DNA of 64,000 nucleotides from an uncultured Dysgonomonas sp. (GTDB lineage Bacteria; Bacteroidota; Bacteroidia; Bacteroidales; Dysgonomonadaceae), in assembly GCA_945273835.1 (NCBI GenBank), contig CALYPL010000002.1, positions 62,001-126,000 on the forward strand, read 5' to 3'. The notes below the pieces were generated by a model that did no database searches, was not told where the DNA came from, and saw only the letters and a list, made by a program, of their open reading frames with translations. Shown in pieces: positions 16,419-25,442 of the stretch. The translations under genes were made by a program, and so were the position numbers. Positions within the stretch are counted from its first letter, which is position 1, and the number at the start of each line of letters is the position of its first letter.

Positions 16419-19295
16419 CTATTTAGTTTTATTCAATTCTGAATTAGTTTTCACTTGTTTCTTGCTCAGCATCTTCCAAGCAATTGGTGTTGCTATGAAC
16501 AATGATGAATATGTTCCTATAATCAGACCAATAAGAATAGCGAATGTAAAACTGCGAATGGTATCACCTCCTAATAGGAAAATGATAAGTATCACAAGCA
16601 TTGAGCTTAATCCTGTATTTACTGTACGACCTAATGTCGAGTTTAACGCTTCATTAATTGTTTCGGTAATGTTGCGCTTAGGATACATCGTTCTGATTTC
16701 ACGGATACGGTCGAAGATAACAACTTTGTCATTGATTGAATAACCGATTACCGTTAAGATAGCGGCTATAAAGGATTGGTCTATCTCCATTGAGAAAGGC
16801 ATGATCTTGTATAGCAAAGAGTATATCAAAATCACAAACAATGCATCGTGAGCAACTGCCACCATTGTACCAACTGAGAATGCCACGTCACGGAAACGAA
16901 GCAGGATATAAAGACCCATGAATACGATAGCTAATAGAACTGCTATTGAAGCCGAAGCCTTCAAGTCATCGGCAATGCTTGGCCCGACACGCTGTGAACT
17001 TTGTATCATATCATCAATTGTTTTGCCTGCAGGGATGTATTGGGCAAGACCTTTTGCAAGTTTTGCACGGATTTCGTTTTCAACTGCATCGCTTGGATCT
17101 TCAACTTTGTAGTTGGTTGTAATACGCACCTGACTTGCAACGTTTGTTTGGCTTCCGGCTCCTGTAGTCAATACTATCAGATTTGAACCTTCAAACTCTT
17201 GAGCAAGTTTTTGTTCAATATCGCCAGCTTTAACTGATTCATCGAAGCGTACCAAATAGTTACGACCTCCAGTAAAATCTATACCAGGATTTAGTTTATT
17301 GATAAACAATGACACTGCACCTACAGCAATAAATATTACAGAGAAGATTATTATTTTTTTAGTCATACCTAAGAAATTAATCTTAGTGTTGACCAATAGG
17401 TTCTTGGTGATTGAAGTTGTAAAGGTTAGATTTAACAAATGACCTTTATTTACCATTGTATCGTAGAACAAACGAGTCATGTATACAGCTGTAAAGAAGG
17501 ACGCTGCGATACCAATAATCAATGTGGTTGCAAAACCTTTGATAGCACCTGTTCCGAAGTAAAATAAGATAACACCTGTTATGATAGAGGTTAAGTTAGC
17601 ATCGAATATGGCAGAGAAAGCATGTTTATATCCATCTGCGATTGCAGTTTTGACATTTTTGCCGGCTCTTAGTTCTTCTTTCGTACGCTCGTAAACAAGT
17701 ACGTTCGCATCAACAGCCATTGCAAGCGATAATACCAATCCCGTTATACCCGGTAGTGTCATTACAGCACCGAATGCCGCCAATGTACCTAATGTAAAGA
17801 ATAAGTTCAGTATAAGTGCCGCATTAGCAACTAAGCCAGGTATAATACCATATGCCAAGCACATATAAACCATTAATACTACAAGTGCGAGAACAAATGA
17901 TAAAATACCAGCGTCAATAGCTTCCTGACCTAATGATGGTCCTACTATATCTTCTTGTATAATTCGGACTCCCGCTTTCATCTTACCCGATTTCAACGTG
18001 TTTTCTAAGTCTTGCGCATCAGTTATAGAGAAATTTCCGGTAATAGCAGAACGTCCACCTTCTATTTTACCGTTTACATTAGGTGCAGAGTATACATGTC
18101 CATCCAAAACAATAGCGATGCTTCGGTTAACTTCAGCTCCTGTAATAGTTGCCCAGCGTTGTGAGCCGGTAGAGTTCATCTGCATTGAAACTTCCCAAGC
18201 TGAACCGCGTTGTGCCTGATCTGCTTTGGCATCAACAACTACATCGCCTTCAAGAGCCGGACCTTTCTTAACTCCATCACCACGAAGCGCATAGAGTGCA
18301 AACATCGTTTCTTTAGGGTCTTCAGCTTTGAAACCCCAAGCAAATTTTAAATCGCTTGGATAAGCATCAGCGTATTTACGCAGGATTGCAGTGACTGCTG
18401 TTGTATCATTTTTATTTACAAGACCTACAATAGCGCCCCTAACCATTGTTTGGAAGTTTTCTAAAAGCGGTTTCTTGAAATTTAATTTGTTATTTACGGA
18501 ATCTGAAGCAATTGAATCGTTAGCTTGTGCTGCCAAAGCCTCTCTTGAACGTTCATTAACAGCTGAAAGATAACTTTGAATTTCGTTAAGATTATATGTT
18601 TTCCAAAATTCAAGGTTTGCACTACCTTGTAACAAGTTTCTTACACGATCTGGATCTGTAATACCTGGCATTTCGATCATAATGCGTTCTGCACGGTCAT
18701 CAAGTTTCTGTATGTTAGGAGATACAACTCCAAAACGGTCGATACGATTACGCAATACGTTGAATGAGTTTTCTGCTGCGCTGTTAACTTCATTTCTCAA
18801 GACTGAGAGAACTTTAGAATCGTTGTCTTGCGGTTTAATCAAATCTCTGAGTTTTGTACTGAATAAACCTGCAAGTTTATCATTTCCGTTTTCTGCCCTG
18901 TATTTATCGGCGAATATTGAAATGAAGTCTTTTGTACTTCCTTTCTTATTTTCGGCAGCTGCTTCATCCAATGCTTTTATAAAAGCAGGGTTTTCAGCGT
19001 CACCTACCGAGCGCAATACAGCAGCAACGTCAACTTCTACGATAACACTCATACCTCCTTTTAAGTCAAGGCCTAAGCCGACTTCACGCTCTCGGCATTC
19101 TTTTAGCGTAAAGCCTAACCATACCTTCTCAGTAGCCATCGAATCAAGGTATTGTTTCTCAAGTTTTGGATCTCCGTTAGCATATTCAACCGCTTGGCTA
19201 TCATACTTTCTCGTTACTACTGAAAAAGACAAGTAAAAAAGGCAAACAAGCGTCAAAAGAACGGCAAATGTGGTTACAAATCCTTTGTTTTGCAT
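16419..19295 (-). CDS. secDF: Protein translocase subunit SecDF (fused SecD and SecF)
   Basis: Membrane protein using the proton gradient to help SecYEG export proteins. At 958 aa it carries SecD and SecF in one chain, as usual in Bacteroidota. The first TM helix is at 7-25, the SecD motif GLDLKGGMSV near 74, and the large periplasmic P1 domain spans about 90-450. SecD helices include VLALVVLMVYMCLAYG and the AVDANVLVYERTKEE segment. The SecF half begins with GIDFTGGRNYLVRF near 670 and ends with IGYSINDKVVIFDRIRE and the last TM helices. Both proton-relay aspartate regions are present. Own promoter (19423-19430) and terminator. Confidence 0.97.
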   Translation of the reverse strand: MQNKGFVTTFAVLLTLVCLFYLSFSVVTRKYDSQAVEYANGDPKLEKQYLDSMATEKVWLGFTLKECREREVGLGLDLKGGMSVIVEVDVAAVLRSVGDAENPAFIKALDEAAAENKKGSTKDFISIFADKYRAENGNDKLAGLFSTKLRDLIKPQDNDSKVLSVLRNEVNSAAENSFNVLRNRIDRFGVVSPNIQKLDDRAERIMIEMPGITDPDRVRNLLQGSANLEFWKTYNLNEIQSYLSAVNERSREALAAQANDSIASDSVNNKLNFKKPLLENFQTMVRGAIVGLVNKNDTTAVTAILRKYADAYPSDLKFAWGFKAEDPKETMFALYALRGDGVKKGPALEGDVVVDAKADQAQRGSAWEVSMQMNSTGSQRWATITGAEVNRSIAIVLDGHVYSAPNVNGKIEGGRSAITGNFSITDAQDLENTLKSGKMKAGVRIIQEDIVGPSLGQEAIDAGILSFVLALVVLMVYMCLAYGIIPGLVANAALILNLFFTLGTLAAFGAVMTLPGITGLVLSLAMAVDANVLVYERTKEELRAGKNVKTAIADGYKHAFSAIFDANLTSIITGVILFYFGTGAIKGFATTLIIGIAASFFTAVYMTRLFYDTMVNKGHLLNLTFTTSITKNLLVNTKINFLGMTKKIIIFSVIFIAVGAVSLFINKLNPGIDFTGGRNYLVRFDESVKAGDIEQKLAQEFEGSNLIVLTTGAGSQTNVASQVRITTNYKVEDPSDAVENEIRAKLAKGLAQYIPAGKTIDDMIQSSQRVGPSIADDLKASASIAVLLAIVFMGLYILLRFRDVAFSVGTMVAVAHDALFVILIYSLLYKIMPFSMEIDQSFIAAILTVIGYSINDKVVIFDRIREIRTMYPKRNITETINEALNSTLGRTVNTGLSSMLVILIIFLLGGDTIRSFTFAILIGLIIGTYSSLFIATPIAWKMLSKKQVKTNSELNKTK

Positions 19296-19422
19296 TTTAA
19301 GATTACTTTATGTTTAATAATATTTGTTTATTTCACCATTATAAATGAAAAAACATGCATATATATCCTCATTATGCGGAATTAACACACATATATGGGG
19401 TAAATACACATTTTTAGGCGTG

Positions 19423-19430
19423 CAAATATA
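19423..19430 (-). promoter_or_regulatory. -7 promoter element of secDF
   Basis: Minus-strand TATATTTG, an exact TAnnTTTG match 128 bp before the secDF ATG. No exact -33 box was found. The leader of about 120 nt is long for this window. Confidence 0.55.
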
Positions 19431-19522
19431 ATCTTTATTATTTATCTATCATAAAAAACGTTATTCTATTTTGTTAATGAAACTCTGATTTATACGGACA
19501 TATTGAAACTAAAAAAATAAAA

Positions 19523-19550
19523 CGACCCTGTAAAATTTATTACAAGGTCG
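19523..19550 (-). terminator. Intrinsic terminator of the acyl-CoA ligase gene
   Basis: CGACCCTGTAA pairs with TTACAAGGTCG over 11 bp with one G-U, around a 6-nt loop; on the minus strand TTTTATTTTTTT follows. It closes the rluA-like/XRE-cupin/ligase unit. Confidence 0.85.
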
Positions 19551-19601
19551 CCTATATTGGAAAGAACGGAAACAGGTTCAAAATGTATGATATAGCTGAA
19601 C

Positions 19602-21254
19602 TTAATTATGCTTACCTCTGATTTCGACGCGTTTGATTTTTCCGCTTATCGTTTTTGGTAATTCTTCTACAAATTCTATGATGCGAGGGTACTTATACGG
19701 AGCGGTAACATTCTTCACATAATCTTGAATTTCTTTAATCAAAAGATCGCCAGCTTTATCTTTGTATTCTGAAGCAAGAACAATGGTAGCTTTAACTACT
19801 TGACCTCTTACCGGATCGGGAACACCTGTAATAGCGCATTCTACAACGGCCGGATGTGTCATTAAGGCACTTTCTACCTCAAATGGACCTATACGATATC
19901 CTGAACTTTTAATCACATCATCGAGTCGACCGATGAACCAATAGTAGCCGTTTTCATCGCGCCAAGCAACGTCACCTGTATGATATACATCATCGTGATA
20001 AACTGACTTGGTCAGATTTTCGTCTCTATAATATCCTCTGAACAAACCAAGTGGTCGGAATTTGTTAGTTCGTATCACTACTTCGCCCGATTCACCGTCT
20101 TCAACGGAACGACCTTCTGAATCGATCAAATCCATGTCATAAGATGGGTTAGGAACTCCCATTGAGCCGGCTTTAGGTTCCATCCACGGAAAAGTAACGA
20201 TGGTGGGGGTAGTTTCTGTTTGTCCGAAGGCTTCCATAATTTTCAACCCCGTGGCTTTGTGCCATGTTTCGTAAACTGACGGATTGAGTGCTTCGCCTGC
20301 GGTTGTGCAATATTTTAGTGCGGAAAGATCGTATTTAGATAAATCTTCACGGATAAAAAATCTGTATACAGTGGGCGGTGCGCAAAATGATGTAATTCGG
20401 TACGCTGATATAAGTTCCAACATCGTTCCCGGATTAAATTTTTCATGATCGTAGACAAAGACGCATGCGCCAACTATCCATTGACCGTATAGTTTACCCC
20501 AAACTGCTTTAGCCCATCCTGTATCTGCCACAGTCAGATGCAGACTTTCTTCGTTTAAATTATGCCAATATTTTGCAGTCACGATATGACCGAGAGGATA
20601 AGTGAAATCGTGGATTACCATTTTAGGGTCTCCTGTTGTGCCGGATGTGAAATACAAGAGCGAAATATCGTTGTTAGAGTTTACCTGTTTAGGTCGATTA
20701 AATGGTTTAGCTTGTCCAATTCCTTTATGAAAGTTATCCCATCCCGATGGTACATTTTCGCCGCATACGATGAGATGTTCAACGGATGGCGATTCGCTCA
20801 TCGCATCTTCTACATGTTTAATTACAATTTCATCATCGGTAGATACAATTGCTTTTATTGTTGCCGCATTGTTCCGGTATATAATATCCTTTTTAGTGAG
20901 TAGGTGAGTGGCGGGTATGGCAATCGCCCCGATTTTGTGCAAGCCAATAATGGCGAACCAAAATTCAAAACGCCGTTTAAGAATAAGCATGACCTTATCT
21001 CCCTTGCCTATGCCTAAAGATAGGAAGTAAGATGCGGCACGGTCGCTTTGTTCTTTTATTTGGCTGAATGTAAAATTATAATGCTCACCTTTATCGTTTA
21101 CCCAGCACAATGCTTTTTTATCGGGATTCGTTTTTGCCCATTCATCAACTACATCATATCCGAAATTGAAATTTTCTGGGATATTGACTTTGAAATTATC
21201 TGCGAAATCTTCGGTTGAAGAATATTCGGTTTGTTTAATAAATCTTTCAAGCAT
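19602..21254 (-). CDS. AMP-forming acyl-CoA synthetase (acetyl/medium-chain type)
   Basis: Activates a carboxylic acid to its CoA thioester through an acyl-adenylate. It is 550 aa. Adenylation motifs are the P-loop-like YFTSGTTGDPKMV near 205-217, EAFGQTETT, YHTGDVAWRDENGYYWFIGR, and the C-terminal hinge and lysine motif DDVIKSSGYRIGP...KTISGKIKR. The TGWAKAVWGKLYG segment is characteristic of the medium-chain acyl-CoA synthetase (ACSM) and related acetyl-CoA synthetase branch; the natural acid is uncertain. It starts 30 bp after the XRE/cupin regulator gene and is almost certainly in its transcript, so that regulator probably controls it. Confidence 0.9.
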   Translation of the reverse strand: MLERFIKQTEYSSTEDFADNFKVNIPENFNFGYDVVDEWAKTNPDKKALCWVNDKGEHYNFTFSQIKEQSDRAASYFLSLGIGKGDKVMLILKRRFEFWFAIIGLHKIGAIAIPATHLLTKKDIIYRNNAATIKAIVSTDDEIVIKHVEDAMSESPSVEHLIVCGENVPSGWDNFHKGIGQAKPFNRPKQVNSNNDISLLYFTSGTTGDPKMVIHDFTYPLGHIVTAKYWHNLNEESLHLTVADTGWAKAVWGKLYGQWIVGACVFVYDHEKFNPGTMLELISAYRITSFCAPPTVYRFFIREDLSKYDLSALKYCTTAGEALNPSVYETWHKATGLKIMEAFGQTETTPTIVTFPWMEPKAGSMGVPNPSYDMDLIDSEGRSVEDGESGEVVIRTNKFRPLGLFRGYYRDENLTKSVYHDDVYHTGDVAWRDENGYYWFIGRLDDVIKSSGYRIGPFEVESALMTHPAVVECAITGVPDPVRGQVVKATIVLASEYKDKAGDLLIKEIQDYVKNVTAPYKYPRIIEFVEELPKTISGKIKRVEIRGKHN

Positions 21255-21284
21255 TTTGTAAATCGTTTGTTTGTCTATTTGAAT

Positions 21285-21839
21285 TTATATGACAATAGCG
21301 ATGAAAACGACTCTTTTGTTATTAAGAGCTTTCATTCCGTGTCGTAATTCAGAATCAAAATAAATACTATCCCCTTCTTCTAAAATTAATTCTTTATCAT
21401 TGATGTTAAGCTGCATTCTGCCTTCTATGACCAAGTTGAATTCTTGTCCTGTATGAGAGCTGTAATGTATCGGTGTATCATCGGTTTTAGGTTCGACGGT
21501 GACTTTGAAAACATCTGCTTTGCGGTTATTGAACCCGCCGGCTAATGTCTGGTATTTATATGCTTCTACACGTTTTACGCTTAGTCCTTTGCCCTTGCGG
21601 GTTATAAAATAGCTTTTCATACGTGGTTCATCGTCAAACATCAATGTCGAAACGTCAACGTTATGAGCCGAAGCTATTTTTTTTAATATACTTATTGACA
21701 TATCTCTGTCTCCCGACTCATATTCAAGGTATTCACTGATCGGGATATTACAGGAAGAGGCAAACTCTTCTGCATTCATATCCAATGCTTCACGTAATCC
21801 CTTCAGCCGTTGAGCAATTTGTTCAAATTCATGATTCAT
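21285..21839 (-). CDS. XRE-family regulator with C-terminal cupin domain
   Basis: 184 aa. A helix-turn-helix of XRE type (about 8-65; EEFASSCNIPISEYLEYESGDRDMS) is joined to a cupin barrel (about 105-180) with HYSSHTGQEFNLVIEGRM and LEEGDSIYFDSELRHGM. Proteins of this architecture sense small metabolites and often regulate the gene beside them. Its coding region overlaps the end of the pseudouridine synthase gene by 11 bp and is 30 bp from the acyl-CoA ligase gene, so all three are translated from one message. The inferred job is autoregulation and control of the ligase by its substrate or product. Confidence 0.9.
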   Translation of the reverse strand: MNHEFEQIAQRLKGLREALDMNAEEFASSCNIPISEYLEYESGDRDMSISILKKIASAHNVDVSTLMFDDEPRMKSYFITRKGKGLSVKRVEAYKYQTLAGGFNNRKADVFKVTVEPKTDDTPIHYSSHTGQEFNLVIEGRMQLNINDKELILEEGDSIYFDSELRHGMKALNNKRVVFIAIVI

Positions 21840-22758
21840 AAGTATTGTTTTTAAGTTGTGTTTTTTTATCGGTTAATTTAGACATCAATTTAGGCATGGG
21901 ACAATTAAACTCTATTTTTTGTCCAGATACAGGATGTATTAATAACATGTCCTGAACATGTAAAGCTATCCTTTTTATCGGATTATTTATAGCTCCATAT
22001 TTTTTATCTCCTACTACGGGATGACCAATTTGTCGCATTTGAGCTCGCACCTGATTTTTGCGACGGGTTATTAGTTTATAATTCAATAAAGAATAATTAC
22101 CGTTCGATTTTATGGTTTTATAATCGGTTCTTGATTCAAGGCCACCATTGTTTGTAGTTGATGAACGCATAACATAATTTTTATCTTCGTTCAACCACGA
22201 AACTATGCTTCCTGCTGATGGTTGGGGTGTACCCTCTACAACGGCGACATAAGTGAAAACCGGTACAAGTTTATCCCAATTACTCTGATATAACGATTGT
22301 ATATCTTCACTTTTGGCGAAAATCATTAGTCCCGAAATTTCCCGATCGAGACGATGAAGTACATAAACCCGGTTTTTCTTATTTTTTTTCTTGACGTATT
22401 CATTCAGTACATTGTATACAGTACGTGTCTTCTCTTTGTCAGTTGATACCGATAATATTCCCGGTTCTTTATTGACTACAATCAGGTAATCATCCTCATA
22501 TTCAATTGTAGCACCTTTCAACTTGTTACGTTTGCGTTCCTGATCATATTTCATGATCCGAATAACGTCTCCGGGTTTTAAGGCGAGATTAAATTGTGTG
22601 GCAAGTTTGCCATTAACGTTAATTTGTTTATGTGCCAAAAGCGATTTTATGGCATTGCGGCTTTTTCGTACTTGTTTATTTTCTAAAAACGAAAGTAGTT
22701 CAACGTTTTCAGTTACTTTAATTTCTTGTAAAACTATATCTTGAGTAGATTTTCTCAT
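21829..22758 (-). CDS. RluA-family RNA pseudouridine synthase
   Basis: Isomerises uridine to pseudouridine in rRNA or tRNA. It is 309 aa. An N-terminal S4 RNA-binding domain (SRNAIKSLLAHKQINVNG, about 33-70) precedes the catalytic domain with the signature VLHRLDREISG, whose Asp138 is the catalytic nucleophile. The later GHPVVGDKKYG and LIHPVSGQKIEF are also typical. Bacteroidota carry several RluA/RluD-like paralogues, so the target site is not assigned. It is first in a three-gene unit with the XRE/cupin regulator and an acyl-CoA ligase, behind an exact TATCTTTG promoter. Confidence 0.9.
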   Translation of the reverse strand: MRKSTQDIVLQEIKVTENVELLSFLENKQVRKSRNAIKSLLAHKQINVNGKLATQFNLALKPGDVIRIMKYDQERKRNKLKGATIEYEDDYLIVVNKEPGILSVSTDKEKTRTVYNVLNEYVKKKNKKNRVYVLHRLDREISGLMIFAKSEDIQSLYQSNWDKLVPVFTYVAVVEGTPQPSAGSIVSWLNEDKNYVMRSSTTNNGGLESRTDYKTIKSNGNYSLLNYKLITRRKNQVRAQMRQIGHPVVGDKKYGAINNPIKRIALHVQDMLLIHPVSGQKIEFNCPMPKLMSKLTDKKTQLKNNTYES

Positions 22759-22779
22759 ATCTTGATTTTTAATGATTCA

Positions 22780-22787
22780 CAAAGATA
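22780..22787 (-). promoter_or_regulatory. -7 promoter element of the pseudouridine synthase/regulator/ligase unit
   Basis: Minus-strand TATCTTTG, exact match to TAnnTTTG, 21 bp before the first ATG. The -33 position has no exact TTTG. Confidence 0.65.
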
Positions 22788-22939
22788 CGGTTTATATATA
22801 AGATTAAGATTTAGAATATATGTAAATTTTCACATAATAATCTCTTTACTATTATCAATTCTTGGTTCAATAATTATTAAGTGTCATACAATTAAGGTAT
22901 ATGTTTTGTATTAAATCAGAATTAAATAAAAAAAAATTG

Positions 22940-22947
22940 TATTTTTG
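22940..22947 (+). promoter_or_regulatory. -7 promoter element of the fabD operon
   Basis: TATTTTTG, exact TAnnTTTG match, 48 bp before the fabD ATG. A TTTG at 22905-22908 is too far upstream (31 bp) to be the usual -33 box. Confidence 0.6.
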
Positions 22948-22995
22948 CGCCGACAGATTTTAGATATAAGTAAAATATAACAAAAACTAAATAAA

Positions 22996-23877
22996 ATGAA
23001 AGCATATGTTTTTCCGGGTCAGGGAGCTCAGTTTGTAGGAATGGGTAAAGACCTTTACGAAACTTCTCCATTGGCTAAAGAAATGTTTGAAAAGGCTAAC
23101 GAAGTATTGGGTTTTCGTATTACCGATTTGATGTTCGCAGGTACTGATGAAGATCTTCGTCAGACTAAAGTAACACAACCCGCTATTTTTTTGCATTCAG
23201 TGATTTTAGCTAAAACAATGGGTGTGGATTTTGCGCCTGATATGGTTGCAGGACACTCGTTGGGTGAGTTTTCGGCTTTAGTAGCTGCTAACGCGCTTTC
23301 TTTCGAGGATGGCTTGACACTCGTTTATAAACGAGCCTTAGCTATGCAGAAAGCATGTGAATTGCAACCATCAACAATGGCTGCCGTTTTAGCTTTACCT
23401 GATGCTAAAGTGGAAGAAATTTGTGCCACAATTAAAGACGAGATAGTAGTTCCTGCAAATTATAATTGTCCAGGACAAGTGGTAATATCAGGATCAGTAG
23501 CCGGTATTGAAAAAGCTTGTAAACTGTTGCTTGAAGGTGGAGCTAAACGTGCTTTGCCATTGAAAGTAGGCGGAGCATTTCACTCACCGTTGATGGACCC
23601 TGCTAAGGTGGAGTTGGAACAAGCGATAAACAGCACTAACTTCTCAAAACCAATTTGTCCTGTATATCAAAATGTAACTACTGTTGCTGAAACAGTTCCG
23701 GATGTAATAAAGAAAAATCTGATTGCTCAGTTGACTGCTCCTGTAAAATGGACACAATCAGTTGAACATATGGTTGCTGATGGTGCTGTGGAATTTATTG
23801 AGGTAGGTCCAGGTTCAGTATTGCAAGGTTTGGTTAAAAAAATAGCTAAAGAAGCAATTACAACAGGTGTTCAATAA
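22996..23877 (+). CDS. fabD: Malonyl-CoA:ACP transacylase FabD
   Basis: Loads malonyl groups onto acyl carrier protein for fatty-acid elongation. It is 293 aa, normal length. The N-terminal FPGQGAQFVGMG, the nucleophile elbow AGHSLGEF with Ser88, and the catalytic histidine in GGAFHSPLM (His196) are all present, as is the late EVGPGSVLQGLV. It is first gene of a close-set run (fabD, rfbD, a lipoprotein, prfC, kinase-glycosyltransferase) with gaps of only 4-20 bp, so fatty-acid supply is cotranscribed with envelope-sugar genes. fabH lies 6 kb downstream in a different unit. Confidence 0.97.
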   Translation: MKAYVFPGQGAQFVGMGKDLYETSPLAKEMFEKANEVLGFRITDLMFAGTDEDLRQTKVTQPAIFLHSVILAKTMGVDFAPDMVAGHSLGEFSALVAANALSFEDGLTLVYKRALAMQKACELQPSTMAAVLALPDAKVEEICATIKDEIVVPANYNCPGQVVISGSVAGIEKACKLLLEGGAKRALPLKVGGAFHSPLMDPAKVELEQAINSTNFSKPICPVYQNVTTVAETVPDVIKKNLIAQLTAPVKWTQSVEHMVADGAVEFIEVGPGSVLQGLVKKIAKEAITTGVQ

Positions 23878-23891
23878 TTATAAGTATTATT

Positions 23892-24848
23892 ATGGCTTTT
23901 TTCTTAAATAAAAAATCCGACGATCAGGATGAGTCGGCTAAAACAGCCACCTTCTTTTTCGGGCTTGTACAGAAAAATGTATTGGTAACCGGTGCTTATG
24001 GTCAATTAGGCAGTGAGTTAAAACGTGCTTGCGCAAACCACGAACAAAATCTTAAATTTTTCTTCACAGATGCCGATACACTCGATATAACTGATATTGA
24101 TGCTTTGGATAATTTTGTGAGAGAAAATAATATTGTCTATATCATCAATTGCGCCGCATATACAGCCGTAGACAAGGCTGAAGATGATTCTGATTTATGT
24201 TATAAAATCAATCGTGATGCTGTAATAAATATCGGTAATGTTGCAAATAAGTATAAAGCCAGAGTAATACATATATCAACCGATTACGTTTTTGACGGAA
24301 CTAATACACGCCCTTATGTGGAGACTGATCCGGTCAATCCACAATCGGTTTACGGTAAATCTAAACAAGAAGGAGAAGCAGGATTATTGAATTCATGTCC
24401 GGCATCTATCATTATACGTACGGCATGGTTGTACTCGATTTTCGGAAATAACTTCGTGAAAACGATGATACGCCTTGGCAAAGAAAAAGAAACGTTAGGA
24501 GTGGTTGCCGATCAGACGGGTACACCGACTAACGCTTCCGATTTAGCAAAAGCAATTGTACATATTCTTGATTATACAGAAGCTAACGATTTTGAACCCG
24601 GAATATATCATTTCTCAGATGAAGGCGTAACAACATGGTATGATTTTACTTGTCTCATTCATGAGTATGCAGGAATTGCTACTTGCAAAGTTAATCCGCT
24701 CACAACAAGTCAGTATCCGACCAAAGCTGTTAGACCAAAATATAGTGTGTTGGACAAAGCAAAAATAAAAACCACGTTCAATTTGTCAATACCTAAATGG
24801 GAAGACAGTCTAAAAAAATGTGTGGTTGAATTAATGACTAATAACTAA
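23892..24848 (+). CDS. rfbD: dTDP-4-dehydrorhamnose reductase RfbD, with N-terminal extension
   Basis: Last step of dTDP-L-rhamnose synthesis for surface polysaccharide, an NAD(P)H-dependent short-chain reductase. It is 318 aa. The nucleotide-binding VTGAYGQLGSEL, the STDYVFDG segment, and the catalytic YGKSKQEGE (Tyr and Lys) are clear. The Rossmann start (NVLVTGAYG) normally lies within a few residues of the N terminus; here 29 residues precede it, ending in a hydrophobic-aromatic TATFFFGLVQK. No start codon lies closer to the fold, so the extension appears genuine. Other rhamnose genes (rfbA, B, C) are not in the window. Confidence 0.94.
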   Translation: MAFFLNKKSDDQDESAKTATFFFGLVQKNVLVTGAYGQLGSELKRACANHEQNLKFFFTDADTLDITDIDALDNFVRENNIVYIINCAAYTAVDKAEDDSDLCYKINRDAVINIGNVANKYKARVIHISTDYVFDGTNTRPYVETDPVNPQSVYGKSKQEGEAGLLNSCPASIIIRTAWLYSIFGNNFVKTMIRLGKEKETLGVVADQTGTPTNASDLAKAIVHILDYTEANDFEPGIYHFSDEGVTTWYDFTCLIHEYAGIATCKVNPLTTSQYPTKAVRPKYSVLDKAKIKTTFNLSIPKWEDSLKKCVVELMTNN

Positions 24849-24852
24849 TATA

Positions 24853-25428
24853 ATGTCTGTTATAAGGTGGAGTTTAATTTCCAGTATCATTCTTTTTTTA
24901 GTTTTGAGTTTGTCTTCATGCGATTCAAAATCTAAAAAAGAAGCTGATGTTTCGACGTTATCATTGCCTGATAAAATTGTACTTCAAGACTCTACATTAG
25001 GAAAGTATTTTGACGTTATAGATTTTAGTAAACTTAAAAGATTGACTCAAGCTGAATATGATAGTCTGCATCTTGTACAGATAAATAGTTTGTCCGGATA
25101 CGATTTGGAAGATTTGACTATGGGACAAATTCTTTTTAATGGAGCGAACGGAAAATTATTAACCCTTAAGGTTATAACTGAAGGCGAAATAACAGAATAT
25201 TTGCTCAGCTATGACCCTAAAGGAAATTTGGTAGATAGTCTTATAGTTGCATATGAAGATATGGTCGATTATTACAGCGAAGTAACTACCATAATCAGAA
25301 AAAATCAAATACTTGTGCAGACGGTCAATTTTACGTACGATGGTAAGGACGGTAATGAAGAGACAGCTTCTGACACATCAATGACAAAATATCAGATAAC
25401 ACCTTCATTGAGGTTTTTAACTGATTGA
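24853..25428 (+). CDS. Predicted lipoprotein, unknown function
   Basis: 191 aa and not recognised. A signal sequence ends at LSLSSC with acceptor Cys23, followed by a lysine/serine-rich tether (DSKSKKEAD) and a mostly beta-type soluble domain. It starts 4 bp after rfbD and ends just before prfC, so it is cotranscribed in the fabD run. The acidic residue right after the cysteine (Asp) may influence sorting, but Bacteroidota sorting rules differ from those of Escherichia coli, so I do not infer a location. Confidence 0.7.
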   Translation: MSVIRWSLISSIILFLVLSLSSCDSKSKKEADVSTLSLPDKIVLQDSTLGKYFDVIDFSKLKRLTQAEYDSLHLVQINSLSGYDLEDLTMGQILFNGANGKLLTLKVITEGEITEYLLSYDPKGNLVDSLIVAYEDMVDYYSEVTTIIRKNQILVQTVNFTYDGKDGNEETASDTSMTKYQITPSLRFLTD

Positions 25429-25442
25429 ATATTTTACATTTA

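Larger units (their letters stand above)
19296..19601. other. Intergenic region between secDF and the acyl-CoA ligase gene
   Basis: 306 bp without a gene. It holds the terminator of the ligase gene (19523-19550) and the secDF promoter (19423-19430), leaving a secDF leader of about 120 nt with no recognised riboswitch. The rest is AT-rich with nothing further seen. Confidence 0.7.

Noticed and set aside
18682..19236. A 184-residue open frame antisense to secDF
   Set aside because: Lies wholly within the conserved secDF coding region; a codon-bias shadow.
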